Source of the DNA: Pedobacter namyangjuensis
GTDB taxonomy: Bacteria > Bacteroidota > Bacteroidia > Sphingobacteriales > Sphingobacteriaceae
Direction: 5' to 3'
Assembly: GCF_003313325.1 (NCBI RefSeq)
Contig: NZ_QMHQ01000003.1
Coordinates: 826,408-890,407 of the forward strand
DNA length: 64,000 nt
In this document: piece after piece, positions 18,298-27,343 of the stretch
How the letters are laid out: each line of letters opens with the position of its first letter
How positions within the stretch are numbered: position 1 is the stretch's first letter
Translations under genes and position numbers: made by a program
Notes under the pieces: generated by a model
Database searches by the model: none
The model's input: the letters and a program-made list of their open reading frames with translations, nothing else
Told to the model about the DNA's origin: nothing

Positions 18298-18956
18298 AAT
18301 TTGAGCGTAAGTTTTAATGCAGGTGCAGGTACAAATCCATACATTGTAGAAGAATTAATTATTGATGGAGAAATTTTAAATGCTAAACTTTCATCAACAT
18401 TGAAATATTTTAAACGAGCTGCTACATAAGCATCTAATGCAGCTACGCCATAAAGCCCAACCAAACTAATCAATACTACTTGGCTGTTTCTTTTGTATAT
18501 GTTTTTTGCAATGGTTAACTGATCAACGTTGGTATAACCCGCTAAACCGGTGTTTGGGTTTGGCAAAGTTGGATCGGCCCGATATTGCAATTCTGCCAAA
18601 AACCTTTTGTATTCTGCTCTATTATCGCCGTAAGAAATTACTAAAATAGTACCCCCAGCGTAAATGGCTGCCAGCTTGCCTAGTATATATATTTTCTGCC
18701 CTACCCTTTTGCCACTTTGCTCGCCACTTTTTATGTCGGCTACTTCTAGCTGGTAGTTATAAATTTGACCCAAGCCGGGAAACATTAGCGAACGGTGAAA
18801 AGCTTTACGGCCGGCGATTTTTCCCTTGTTAATGTATTTCGGCCCATCTAAGGTATCTAATTTCGAATCGGATACCGGCGGTTTTTTGACAGGATCTTGC
18901 GCCTTTGCTGTTGCAAAAGTTAACAAACAAAATATAGGGATTAGTAACGATCGCAT
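18294..18956 (-). CDS. DUF5683 family protein
   Basis: 220 residues with a signal peptide (MRSLLIPIFCLLTFATAKAQ). The DUF5683 core begins KAFHRSLMFPGLGQIYN and includes two hydrophobic segments (LAAIYAGGTILVISYG; VVLISLVGLYGVAALDAYV), so it is probably envelope-anchored. Function is unknown; the family almost always sits between parB and dapB in Bacteroidota. The ATG at 18956 overlaps the parB stop in a TAATG, which decides this start over the TTG 6 nt upstream. Translational coupling to parB and dapB on both sides is likely. Confidence 0.9.
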   Translation of the reverse strand: MRSLLIPIFCLLTFATAKAQDPVKKPPVSDSKLDTLDGPKYINKGKIAGRKAFHRSLMFPGLGQIYNYQLEVADIKSGEQSGKRVGQKIYILGKLAAIYAGGTILVISYGDNRAEYKRFLAELQYRADPTLPNPNTGLAGYTNVDQLTIAKNIYKRNSQVVLISLVGLYGVAALDAYVAARLKYFNVDESLAFKISPSIINSSTMYGFVPAPALKLTLKL

Positions 18957-19861
18957 TACCAATCTAAAAGTTCTAAAATCCTGTTCAAATCTTCGTTAGA
19001 AACAAATGGAATCTCGATTGCCCCTTTACCGTTATCGTTAACCTTTAGCTTAACTTTGGTCGAAAATTTAGAAGCTAAGTCTTTTTGTAATTTTTGATAT
19101 TCGAACGAAGTTCCTTTTGCCACACCTTTAATAGGTTTTACTTGCACATGGTGGATACTTCTTACCAATTCCTCTACCTTACGTACTGAAAGTCCTTTAT
19201 CTAAAATTTCCTGGTGGATGAACAACTGTTTTTCAACCTCTTCTACGTTGATTAAAGCACGAGCATGACCCATAGATATTTTACCATCGCGAATAGAAGC
19301 CTGAATAGCTGTTGGCAATTTCAGCAATCTTAAATAGTTACTTACCGTTGTACGATTTTTACCTACGCGTTCGCCAAGTTGCTCGGGTTTAAGGTTACAT
19401 TCGTCAATCATCATTTGAAAACTCAGCGCAACTTCAATTGCATTTAAATTTTCACGCTGAATATTTTCTATCAATGCCATTTCTAGCATTTGCTGGTCAT
19501 CCGCACTGCGAATGTAAGCTGGAATTTGTGTTAAACCTGCAAGTTTAGAAGCCCTTAACCTACGCTCTCCAGAAATCAACTGGTAAGTAGATCCGTTTTT
19601 CCTAACGGTAATAGGCTGGATTAATCCTTGAACCTTTATAGATTCGGAAAGTTCGTTTAAAGCAACCTGATCAAACTCTGTACGAGGTTGATAAGGGTTG
19701 GTTTCGATATCGTTTATGTTTACATGGCTAATGCTACCAACTTGTATGGTTTGCTCAAACGTATCGGTTGCAGTTTTAGCAGGTGCGTTAACTGATTCGT
19801 TATCATCTAAAAGTGCACTTAATCCTTTTCCTAAACCTGTTTTTCGCTGAAAAGACGTCAT
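18956..19861 (-). CDS. parB: Chromosome-partitioning protein ParB
   Basis: 301 residues with the ParB/Spo0J order: N-terminal ParA-contact peptide (TGLGKGLSALL), the CTPase/ParB domain (NPYQPRTEFD near residue 58; SGERRLRASK near 98, the Box II arginine motif), the HTH (IENIQRENLNAIEVA; GERVGKNRTTVSNYL near 165) and a C-terminal dimerisation segment ending LNRILELLDW. It binds parS and spreads as a CTP clamp to help segregate the origin. It lies 9 bp after parA. No parS-like palindrome was recognised inside this window. Confidence 0.97.
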   Translation of the reverse strand: MTSFQRKTGLGKGLSALLDDNESVNAPAKTATDTFEQTIQVGSISHVNINDIETNPYQPRTEFDQVALNELSESIKVQGLIQPITVRKNGSTYQLISGERRLRASKLAGLTQIPAYIRSADDQQMLEMALIENIQRENLNAIEVALSFQMMIDECNLKPEQLGERVGKNRTTVSNYLRLLKLPTAIQASIRDGKISMGHARALINVEEVEKQLFIHQEILDKGLSVRKVEELVRSIHHVQVKPIKGVAKGTSFEYQKLQKDLASKFSTKVKLKVNDNGKGAIEIPFVSNEDLNRILELLDW

Positions 19862-19870
19862 CTAAATATT

Positions 19871-20674
19871 TTAAAGGTTTGCTGTAGTTAACTCTTCATC
19901 CGCAACAACTAATCCGTTTTTACGAACAATTTCTCTTGCTAAATTTAAATAATTGATAGCACCTTTGCAGTTTGCATCATGCATAATTACCGATACACCA
20001 TAACTTGGCGCCTCACTTAAACGTGTGTTACGCTGAATAATGGTATCAAATACCAAATCCTGGAAGTGTGTTTTAACCTCCTCAACTACTTGATTTGATA
20101 AACGTAACCTAACATCGTACATGGTTAGCAAAATACCTTCTATCTCTAACTGAGGATTTAAACGGTTTTGTACAATTTTAATTGTGTTCAATAATTTGCC
20201 CAAACCTTCCAATGCAAAATACTCGCATTGTACCGGTATAATTACAGAATCTGCTGCGGTAAGTGAGTTAATGGTAATTAAACCCAAAGAAGGCGAACAA
20301 TCGATGATGATGAAATCGTACTGATCTTTCACTTTCTCCAAAACCGCCTTCATTTTGTATTCTCTACTACTTAGATTGATCATTTCAATCTCTGCACCAA
20401 CTAAATCAATGTGTGCTGGCAGTAAATCTAAATTAGGCGTTTCAGTTTTTACAATTGCATCTGCCGGCTCAACGTCGTTAATAATGCATTCGTAAATACT
20501 ATTTTTGATGTTTCTTGGATCGAATCCGATACCAGAAGTAGAGTTAGCCTGCGGATCTGCATCTACCAATAAGGTTTTGTATTCTAAAACCGCCAAACTG
20601 GCTGCTAAATTTATAGACGAAGTGGTTTTACCTACACCGCCCTTTTGGTTTGCTAAAGCAATTATTTTACTCAT
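19871..20674 (-). CDS. parA: Chromosome-partitioning ATPase ParA (Soj type)
   Basis: 267 residues with the deviant Walker A KGGVGKTTS (11-19) including the signature Lys11, Walker A' DADPQANST, Walker B IIIDCSPSLG, and ARNTRLSEAPSYG. There is no N-terminal DNA-binding domain, so it is of the chromosomal Soj type and binds DNA non-specifically in its ATP form. It is first gene of the parA-parB-DUF5683-dapB-lepB operon; the 178-bp divergent spacer to the flavin reductase would hold its promoter. Confidence 0.97.
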   Translation of the reverse strand: MSKIIALANQKGGVGKTTSSINLAASLAVLEYKTLLVDADPQANSTSGIGFDPRNIKNSIYECIINDVEPADAIVKTETPNLDLLPAHIDLVGAEIEMINLSSREYKMKAVLEKVKDQYDFIIIDCSPSLGLITINSLTAADSVIIPVQCEYFALEGLGKLLNTIKIVQNRLNPQLEIEGILLTMYDVRLRLSNQVVEEVKTHFQDLVFDTIIQRNTRLSEAPSYGVSVIMHDANCKGAINYLNLAREIVRKNGLVVADEELTTANL

Positions 20675-20852
20675 CTATCTTTTAAAAAATTCGCCAAAAC
20701 TTAGGTTGACTTTATTTTACAATATTTAGCTAAAAAAAATGCTATTTTTGCACTAATTAAGCACTTTTTAACAATTAGCTAAGATACAAACTTAAACACA
20801 AAATTAGTATTAAAGCCACAAGTGTTTTGCACATCTTATTAACAATTTTGGC

Positions 20853-21374
20853 ATGGTAACAATTATATCCGGTACGAATAGAAATGCAAGTAATACGCTA
20901 AAAATTGCGAAATATTATCAAAAAGAACTGCTTAAAAAAGGCCTATCAACAGAACTGCTTAATTTACAAGACTTACCAGAAAACCTAATAGCATCAGACC
21001 TATACGGTAAACGAAGCAAAGAATTTGAAAAAATACAAGAATTGGTAGCAAATACCACTAAATTTTTGTTCGTAATACCAGAATATAACGGCAGTTTTCC
21101 CGGTGTACTTAAAACCTTTATCGATGCCTGTGCTTTCCCAGAAAGCTTTTACGAAAAGAAAGCTGCTTTAGTTGGCCTATCGTCTGGAAAATACGGAAAT
21201 ATTCGTGGTGTAGAACACTTTAATGGCGTGTGTGCTTATCTACATTTGCACGTAATGCCATTGCGCATCCATATTTCATCAATTAAGACAGAGCTGGATG
21301 AAAATGATAACTTATTTAAAGACGACACGCTTAAGTTCACAAACGAACAAATGGATAAGTTTGTAAAATACTAA
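20853..21374 (+). CDS. NADPH-dependent FMN reductase family protein
   Basis: 173 residues of flavodoxin-like fold: MVTIISGTNRNASNTLKIA forms the FMN phosphate loop, and VIPEYNGSFPGVLKTFID is the NADPH-FMN-reductase signature near residue 80. Such enzymes reduce free flavin, quinones or azo compounds with NAD(P)H in the cytosol; the natural substrate here is unknown. It stands alone between divergent parA and the convergent gene at 21403. The ATG at 20853 gives the usual N-terminus directly at the first beta strand. Confidence 0.9.
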   Translation: MVTIISGTNRNASNTLKIAKYYQKELLKKGLSTELLNLQDLPENLIASDLYGKRSKEFEKIQELVANTTKFLFVIPEYNGSFPGVLKTFIDACAFPESFYEKKAALVGLSSGKYGNIRGVEHFNGVCAYLHLHVMPLRIHISSIKTELDENDNLFKDDTLKFTNEQMDKFVKY

Positions 21375-21402
21375 GCCTAATGCTTAAACTTCAAACTAAA
21401 AA

Positions 21403-21858
21403 CTAACCTGCAAAATTAACCCATTTCTGGCCCTCGTTGCCGAAAACAAAAAATCCTGGATGCAACATTTCGGCAATATCTTCTAAATTGCTTACCAAAT
21501 CTGCCGGTTGTTTGGCTAGCACCACACTATCATCTACTATATAAACTTTGTTGTAGGTTACCGCTGGCCATTGTGGCGAAATAGCACTTGCAACGTTGCC
21601 CAGCAAACTGCCAATATTGGCTTGATGCTCAAAATAAATAATCACTTTGGCTTCCAATGCTATCGGCACAATTTCTCCACCGGCAAGCTCTATTAAATGG
21701 TTTAAAGCCGGCTGCACCTCATTGTGGCTAGTAAAACAAATTACAGGAACTTTAGCTATGAACTTTATTTTATGCGTTACAATGTCAACACGTTCTTGCA
21801 GTTCTTCTCGCAAATTGTCATCACTTTCGCTATTTATAAGTTCATTTAAAAAAGACAT
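21403..21858 (-). CDS. Stand-alone C-terminal lobe of a BtuF-like (cobalamin/metal-complex) binding protein
   Basis: 151 residues without a signal peptide. From residue 20 on, the order matches the second lobe of BtuF/FepB-type binding proteins: ERVDIVTHKI (end of the backbone helix), VPVICFTSHN, LIELAGGEIVP, WPAVTYNKVYIVDDS, then QPADLVSNLEDIAEMLHP. The N-terminal lobe, signal peptide and hinge region are absent, so it cannot work as a normal periplasmic binder and should be cytosolic. It is convergent with the flavin reductase and divergent from the OppA-like lipoprotein, with 45 bp between starts. No frameshift remnant of a first lobe is visible upstream. Family placement is by pattern and is moderately sure. 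Confidence 0.6.
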   Translation of the reverse strand: MSFLNELINSESDDNLREELQERVDIVTHKIKFIAKVPVICFTSHNEVQPALNHLIELAGGEIVPIALEAKVIIYFEHQANIGSLLGNVASAISPQWPAVTYNKVYIVDDSVVLAKQPADLVSNLEDIAEMLHPGFFVFGNEGQKWVNFAG

Positions 21859-21903
21859 CTGAATTTATTTATTAATTTGTACAAAAATAGTATTCCTAAA
21901 CCG

Positions 21904-23535
21904 ATGCGTAGAATTATAAAAGAGATATTTTGGTTTTTTTGCTTTTTACTTTTGCTCTCTTGCGGTAAAAAGGAAAATAACGACAATAGAAAAACCTTTA
22001 ATATTAACCTAGATCAAAACCTAACCTCCTTAGATCCAGCTTTTGCCAGAAACCAAAATGCAATTTGGATGATCAATCAGGTTTTTAATGGGTTGGTACA
22101 AGTTGATAGCGCATTAAACACCATTCCTTGCATTGCAAAAACGTGGCAAATTTCGTCAGATAATTTAACCTACACCTTTAATTTAAGAGATGATGTTTAT
22201 TTTCATGATGATCCGATTTTCGAAAACGGCAAAGGACGAAAAGTTACCGCATCGGATTTTGCCTATAGTTTTTATCGCTTAATTGACCCTAAAGTTGCTT
22301 CTTCTGGCGGATGGATTTTTAGCGATAAAGTTAAAGACGCCAATAGTTTTAAAGCGGTAAACGACACCACCTTTCAAATTACACTCGTTAAACCTTTCCC
22401 AGCCTTTATGCAATTGCTCACAGCACAATACTGTTCTGTTGTACCAAAGGAAATTGTAGAACACTATGGCAAGGATTTTAGAAACCACCCGATTGGAACT
22501 GGGCCTTTTAAATTTAAGTTTTGGAAGGAAGATGAAATTCTGGTGCTCTTAAAAAACGAGAATTACTGGGAAAAGGATGGTGATAAAAGATTGCCCTACC
22601 TGGACGCAGTTAAGGTTACTTTTATTAGCGATAAACAGAGTGCTTTTATGAATTTTATTAAAAAAGATTTAGACTTTTTTAACAGTGTTGATGGAAGTTA
22701 CCGAGACGACATTTTAACAAAAAGTGGCAAGAAAACTACCAAATACAAAGACAAATTTCAGCTTTTTACCGGCCCTTATCTGTGTACAGAATATGTAGGA
22801 ATTTTGGTCGATACATCTAAAACTTTGGTTAAAAATTCGCCACTGCGTATAAAAAAAGTAAGGCAGGCGGTTAATTATGCTATAGATAGAGCAAAGCTGA
22901 TTAAATATCTACGAAATAGCATCGGCACGCCGGCAACAAGTGGCTTTGTACCCAAGGGGATGCCTGGTTTTGACAGCACACGTGTTAAAGGATATGATTA
23001 TAACCCGAAACTTTCTGCTAAGTTATTGGCTGAAGCTGGTTTCCCGAACGGAAAAGGTATGCCGGAGGTTACTTTAAGCACCTCTACCACCTATCGGGAT
23101 TTGATAGAATTTATACAGGGAGAGTTAAGCGCAATTGGAATTAAAGTTAAAGTTGATGTTGCTCCAAGCGCTAGCTTACGCGACTTGATGGCGAAGAACG
23201 AAGTAAACTTTTTCCGAGGCTCGTGGATTGCCGATTACCCGGACGGCGAGAATTACCTTTCTGTTTTTTACTCGAAAAACAAAGTGCCTTTTGGCCCTAA
23301 CTATACTGGCTATTTTAATAAGGAATTTGATAGACTTTTTGAGCAAAGCTACTTTGAAAGCGATCCGAAAAAACGTTACGAACTTTATTATAAAATGGAT
23401 AATATGGTAATGGAACATTCTTCTGTTGTACCAATTTTATACGATAAAGTTGTGGTGCTTTTGCAAAACAATATCAGCGGTTATCCCATCAACCCCTTAA
23501 GTTTAATGATTTTGAAAAAAGTGAAAAAAGGCTAG
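21904..23535 (+). CDS. OppA/DppA-like peptide-binding lipoprotein (SBP_bac_5)
   Basis: 543 residues with a lipoprotein signal peptide (FFCFLLLLSCGKK, lipidated Cys20), followed by the family-5 extracellular binding fold: LTSLDPAFARNQNAIW near the start, RDDVYFHDDP, HPIGTGPFKFK near 205, and RGSWIADYPDGENYLSVF near the C-terminus, the last being the peptide-site signature. It binds oligopeptides or similar ligands. No permease or ATPase genes flank it, so it is an orphan or works with a transporter elsewhere. The ATG at 21904 was preferred to a TTG at 21877 because it starts the signal peptide. Confidence 0.92.
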   Translation: MRRIIKEIFWFFCFLLLLSCGKKENNDNRKTFNINLDQNLTSLDPAFARNQNAIWMINQVFNGLVQVDSALNTIPCIAKTWQISSDNLTYTFNLRDDVYFHDDPIFENGKGRKVTASDFAYSFYRLIDPKVASSGGWIFSDKVKDANSFKAVNDTTFQITLVKPFPAFMQLLTAQYCSVVPKEIVEHYGKDFRNHPIGTGPFKFKFWKEDEILVLLKNENYWEKDGDKRLPYLDAVKVTFISDKQSAFMNFIKKDLDFFNSVDGSYRDDILTKSGKKTTKYKDKFQLFTGPYLCTEYVGILVDTSKTLVKNSPLRIKKVRQAVNYAIDRAKLIKYLRNSIGTPATSGFVPKGMPGFDSTRVKGYDYNPKLSAKLLAEAGFPNGKGMPEVTLSTSTTYRDLIEFIQGELSAIGIKVKVDVAPSASLRDLMAKNEVNFFRGSWIADYPDGENYLSVFYSKNKVPFGPNYTGYFNKEFDRLFEQSYFESDPKKRYELYYKMDNMVMEHSSVVPILYDKVVVLLQNNISGYPINPLSLMILKKVKKG

Positions 23536-23605
23536 TTTGAGTTGCTGGTTTTGCATTGACAGTTATGGATTTGGGTTAGCCCCCACTTGCTTTAATATCG
23601 CGTCT

Positions 23606-23623
23606 TTCCCGCGTGGGCGGGAA
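23606..23623. repeat. GC-rich hairpin in the 497-bp convergent gap
   Basis: TTCCCGC and GCGGGAA form a perfect 7-bp stem around GTGG. The surrounding gap 23536-24032 holds no ORF; it contains this hairpin, the dispersed repeat at 23754, and the receptor terminator at 23874. The hairpin is markedly more GC-rich than the AT-rich spacers nearby, which suggests an imported or mobile palindromic unit. Confidence 0.6.
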
Positions 23624-23753
23624 TCTTAATGCTAACAAAACTTTTTATCATTACGATTGACAGTCGAGCTGGCAATGACGAACTATGGAATACATATGTT
23701 AAAGATGATTTCTGCTCCCCGCAACCATGCCCAAGCACCTCCAGCTTTGTTAA

Positions 23754-23810
23754 CTAAACCCGGTTGAAGCGGAAATCCCCGATTTATCGGGGTAAAGCGG
23801 AAAACGGGGC
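23754..23810 (+). repeat. Dispersed intergenic repeat, copy C
   Basis: It begins CTAAACCCGGTTGAAGCGG and continues with a CCCCGA-TTTA-TCGGGG hairpin. The first 21 bases after CT match copy A at 16 positions, and the hairpin core is shared with copy D. The other copies are at 39896, 44529 and 55604. Confidence 0.65.
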
Positions 23811-23873
23811 TAAAAGTGCGATGAAATGCTGACATCGTTTTTCAAACAAATAAAAGCTTAAAAAAAGCGTTGT

Positions 23874-23908
23874 AAAAAAGAAGCCTCTGATGCAATTGCA
23901 CCAGAGGC
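23874..23908 (-). terminator. Terminator of the beta-barrel receptor gene
   Basis: On the minus strand GCCTCTG pairs with CAGAGGC, with an inner TGCAATTGCA palindrome, then TTCTTTTTT. It lies about 125 nt past the receptor stop codon. Confidence 0.75.
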
Positions 23909-24032
23909 CGATATTATATTTGGTTGTTTTGAATCAATTCGTAATCTAAATCCGCAGATTTAAATTTTAGCGTTTTTCAAAGATAGAAGAAATCTTTGCA
24001 CATAACGAATTTAATCGTAACCATTTTGTTAC

Positions 24033-26435
24033 CTACTGCATTCCGCCCATTTGACCACCACCTTGCTGTTGTTCTTGTTTTACGTCGTCGTTTTTAATTT
24101 TCTTCTTTTCTGTAAATTTAAGTTTACCGAAAGAATAGCTAAAGTTGACGCCGAATGAACGTAAAGGATAGTAAATATTTGAGCTTTGGAAGCTTCCGTT
24201 TGTGGTATTCTCTGTTTTAATGTGCAAATCGCGATTGAAAGGATTTAAGGTGTTGATACCAATAGAGCCTTTTTTCTTCAAAATTTCTTGTTTTAGCGCT
24301 GCGCCATAAAAAACCATTGCATCTGTTTTGCCTTGAAAAGTACGGCGTGGAGAGTTTACAACTCCAAAAAACTCTAAGCTTAAACCTTTGCTAAAGGTAG
24401 TTGCCGATCTTAAAAACACATTATAGTTTAAATAAGTTGGTGTATTTACACCTGTAAAATCGTTGCTTACGTTGTAGGTATTTACTCCAATGTTAGTCAT
24501 TAAAGTCCATTTTGGCTTAGGATTGTACGATGCGAATACGTTAGCGCCAAAAGTTTCTGAAGTACCCACATTAATGTAAGTTGTTAAAATTTTATCTATT
24601 CCGTCTTCTACAATTGGCGATATTGCGCTTTCGATAATGTCTTGCGTACGGCGATAATATACCGAGGCGTTAATCATTGATGATTTTGGATAAACCGAAT
24701 AACCTAGCTCGATGTTATCGCTTAACTCCGGATCTAGGTTCGGGTTACCTTCCGAGACACTGAAGCGATTAGCCTCGTTACGGAACGGGTTTAAGTAGAA
24801 CAAACTCGGACGTTGCACACGACGGTTGTAACTTAACTTAATTGTGGACCCGCCTTTCAAATTCTGCGAAAGCACTACGCTAGGGAACAGGTTAAAATAA
24901 TCGTTTTCAATTGGTAAGCTGTTAGCAAATACCCCGTCAATTTTGGTGTATTCTGCTCTTAAACCACCTTTAACCTGAATCTTTTTAGTAAGGTTAAAAC
25001 TTAACACACCGTAAGCCGATGCTACATCTTGGTTATAATCAAAATCTTGCGAGTTTTCTGTGTAATCACTTTTAATATCCCTAAAAATACCTTTAACACC
25101 AGTTTCTAAAGTAGTTTTTTTAGACAACGGCAATACGTAATCCGTTTGCGCAGTGTATTCGTTATTTTTACCTACGTTATTATTTAACAAAGTGAAATCA
25201 GGCACGCCACTAGCTCTAAAAATGTTGGTATAATCTGTTGTATTACGACCTTGAGACCACTGGCCAGAAACCGTAAACTCTTCGCCTACTTTTTTGGTGG
25301 TTAATTTGTAATCTACGTTCCAATCCATGTTGTTAAAACCCATATCCATATTAGATATGTTGGTAGATGGAATGCCATTTATGAAAATATCATTTTGACC
25401 AGGACCACCATTATTGAAGTGGCTATATTTAATATTAGAACTAATGTTATTGTAAGCATTAATATCGTAATCTATACCTAAACTACCATTATAACCCGGA
25501 CGTTCCCATTTAGAATAACCGTTTTGAATGGTTGTGGTAGTGCCTGTTTGGTTAAACATTTCTACCCTTGTATTTTGAGGATAAGCATAACTACCACCTA
25601 AGGCCGTGTTTACACTTAAACGATTTGTTTTGGCTGTTAAGTTAAATGACCCGTTGTTTTGGCGTGTTCCGGCTGCCGCATTTACACTTCCACTAACACC
25701 TTGTGCATTAGATTTTTTAGTGATGATATTGATGATACCTCCAGAACCTTCTGCATCATATTTAGCAGATGGACTTGTAATTACCTCTACACTTTTGATT
25801 TGCTCTGCTGGCAACATTTTTAACGCATCTGCAACGCTATTAGCCATGGTTCCAGATGGTTTTCCGTTAATTAAAACCCTAACTGCACCACCACGCAATT
25901 GAACATTTCCGTTTACGTCTACAGATAGCATCGGTACTTTGCGCATTACATCGGTTGCATCGCCACCGGCGTTGGTTGCATCTGCTTCAGCATTGTAAAC
26001 CAAACGGTCTATTTTATTTTCGATGATTGCTTTTTTACCTTCTACAACAACCTCATTTAAATTGTTAGATGTTGGCGAAAGCAATACATTACCCATATTA
26101 TTATCTGGCTTTGCTGGTGTTGTTTTTACAATTACACTTTTGTTTTTGTAACCGATAAAACCAATAGCCAATTTATATTCGTCGGGCGTAACGTTTTGTA
26201 AAGTTATTTTCCCTTTTGCATCAGTTACCCCTCCATTTACAGTTTTGCCGTCTTTAACTTTTACTAGCGATACCGTCGCGTAATCTATAGGCTGGTTAGT
26301 TAATGAGTCTAAAATTACTGCGGTAATACGACCTGTAATTTTGGTAGCTGTGCCACCGCCGCCCATGCCAGGAATTTGAGCATTTGCGCCTAACGCGATA
26401 AATAAACCTGCACAGATTAGTAGAATTCTTTTCAT
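24033..26435 (-). CDS. TonB-dependent-receptor-like outer-membrane beta-barrel protein
   Basis: About 800 residues. Signal peptide MKRILLICAGLFIALGANAQ, then a glycine-rich linker, a carboxypeptidase-regulatory-like domain (DYATVSLVKVKDGKTVNGG), the segment LNEVVVEGKKA, a plug (ADATDVMRKVPMLSVD; GSGGIINIITKK) and an OMP_b-brl_3 type barrel (VQRPSLFYLNPFRNEANR). The tail is Gln/Gly/Met-rich. An in-frame start 105 nt upstream (26540) would bury the signal peptide, so ATG 26435 is preferred. It is the last gene downstream of an ECF sigma factor and two membrane proteins. The cargo is unknown; members of this class often import peptides, metals or siderophores. Confidence 0.9.
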   Translation of the reverse strand: MKRILLICAGLFIALGANAQIPGMGGGGTATKITGRITAVILDSLTNQPIDYATVSLVKVKDGKTVNGGVTDAKGKITLQNVTPDEYKLAIGFIGYKNKSVIVKTTPAKPDNNMGNVLLSPTSNNLNEVVVEGKKAIIENKIDRLVYNAEADATNAGGDATDVMRKVPMLSVDVNGNVQLRGGAVRVLINGKPSGTMANSVADALKMLPAEQIKSVEVITSPSAKYDAEGSGGIINIITKKSNAQGVSGSVNAAAGTRQNNGSFNLTAKTNRLSVNTALGGSYAYPQNTRVEMFNQTGTTTTIQNGYSKWERPGYNGSLGIDYDINAYNNISSNIKYSHFNNGGPGQNDIFINGIPSTNISNMDMGFNNMDWNVDYKLTTKKVGEEFTVSGQWSQGRNTTDYTNIFRASGVPDFTLLNNNVGKNNEYTAQTDYVLPLSKKTTLETGVKGIFRDIKSDYTENSQDFDYNQDVASAYGVLSFNLTKKIQVKGGLRAEYTKIDGVFANSLPIENDYFNLFPSVVLSQNLKGGSTIKLSYNRRVQRPSLFYLNPFRNEANRFSVSEGNPNLDPELSDNIELGYSVYPKSSMINASVYYRRTQDIIESAISPIVEDGIDKILTTYINVGTSETFGANVFASYNPKPKWTLMTNIGVNTYNVSNDFTGVNTPTYLNYNVFLRSATTFSKGLSLEFFGVVNSPRRTFQGKTDAMVFYGAALKQEILKKKGSIGINTLNPFNRDLHIKTENTTNGSFQSSNIYYPLRSFGVNFSYSFGKLKFTEKKKIKNDDVKQEQQQGGGQMGGMQ

Positions 26436-26520
26436 TTGTTTTTGTTTGTATTTTTGAATTAGTCTAACAAAAGTATTTTTTGTTACACGCAAGGAGAAGT
26501 AATATCTGACCACCGGAATC

Positions 26521-26721
26521 TTAAAAGCGGTGAGTTGCAAAAATTAGTCGGCGAATGGAGCGTGAGGAAAATTCTGATGTATTAGGGTTGTTAAATTGTT
26601 TATTGTTGAATTGCTTTTGTGTAATATCCGCATAAAGCAAAAACGATAATTCGAAAAAGATAACCAGTAACACGAAACCGGCAACAGACCGATTAACCTT
26701 TTTCAAACTCTTTGATTTCAT
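26521..26721 (-). CDS. Possible small single-pass membrane protein
   Basis: 66 codons from ATG 26721, overlapping the preceding gene by 29 bp. It begins with a lysine-rich stretch (MKSKSLKKVNRS) followed by one hydrophobic segment (VAGFVLLVIFFELSFLLYA) and a polar Asn/Gln-rich tail. This charge-then-helix pattern and its place in the sigma-factor operon argue for a real gene, but no family is recognised and the overlap could be chance. If real, it is a one-helix envelope protein. Confidence 0.4.
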   Translation of the reverse strand: MKSKSLKKVNRSVAGFVLLVIFFELSFLLYADITQKQFNNKQFNNPNTSEFSSRSIRRLIFATHRF

Positions 26722-27340
26722 CGATAAACTTGCCCGACTTTAAAATCGCATTCCACTCTGCACCGTAAAACATCATCCTAAACCATCTTTTGTTAATGTT
26801 TTTTAGGTTGATATTTTTGTAAAACCAAATGCCTACATAGGTAAGTAGCGCAACTATCGGAATTTGGATAAACCAGAAAGCTAATGGCCTTTTGTCTATT
26901 AGTTCAAAATTTATATTCCATGTAGCAAAAACGGGAAATTGTAAAAAGCACACCGCAATAACTTTTAGAGTTGAGCTTTGTAGTTTGGCCATTTTCTGTT
27001 GCATCTGCAAGATGTCTTCACTCCGATCTATTTCGTTGATTAAAACCAATTGGCGGATGTACATACCAACAGCAATTATGGTTACTACCAAATGAATTGC
27101 GACAGAAACATTGATAAAAATTGACGCAAACGAACTAAGGTGATAAAGAAAATAGGCAATTAGTGCAATATATGCTAGCCCAACGAAAACCGCTATCCAT
27201 TTATAATTTCTAGCTGGTTTTAGTGCCTTTTTTGCCTTTTGTTGCTGCAGTTCTACCAGTATCTTTTTATTAAGAGAAAGTGACTTTTCCAATTTCTCGT
27301 CGTATTGTTTCCACAGGTTAATAATTTCTAAATTTTCCAT
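26693..27340 (-). CDS. Four-helix membrane protein encoded next to an ECF sigma factor
   Basis: 215 residues: a charged, partly coiled-coil N-terminus (about 1-45), then hydrophobic segments near 48-68 and 75-95, a soluble coiled-coil linker (RSEDILQMQQKMAKLQ), and two more helices near 125-143 and 150-168, ending in a basic, aromatic tail. No family is recognised. It starts 3 bp after the sigma factor stop, so the two are co-transcribed and a role in holding or sensing for that sigma factor is plausible. It lacks a recognisable zinc anti-sigma motif, so this is inference from position only. Confidence 0.75.
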   Translation of the reverse strand: MENLEIINLWKQYDEKLEKSLSLNKKILVELQQQKAKKALKPARNYKWIAVFVGLAYIALIAYFLYHLSSFASIFINVSVAIHLVVTIIAVGMYIRQLVLINEIDRSEDILQMQQKMAKLQSSTLKVIAVCFLQFPVFATWNINFELIDKRPLAFWFIQIPIVALLTYVGIWFYKNINLKNINKRWFRMMFYGAEWNAILKSGKFIDEIKEFEKG

Positions 27341-27343
27341 CGT

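Noticed and set aside
18950..20852. parS site near parAB
   Set aside because: No TGTTTCACGTGAAACA-like palindrome in the spacers or genes.
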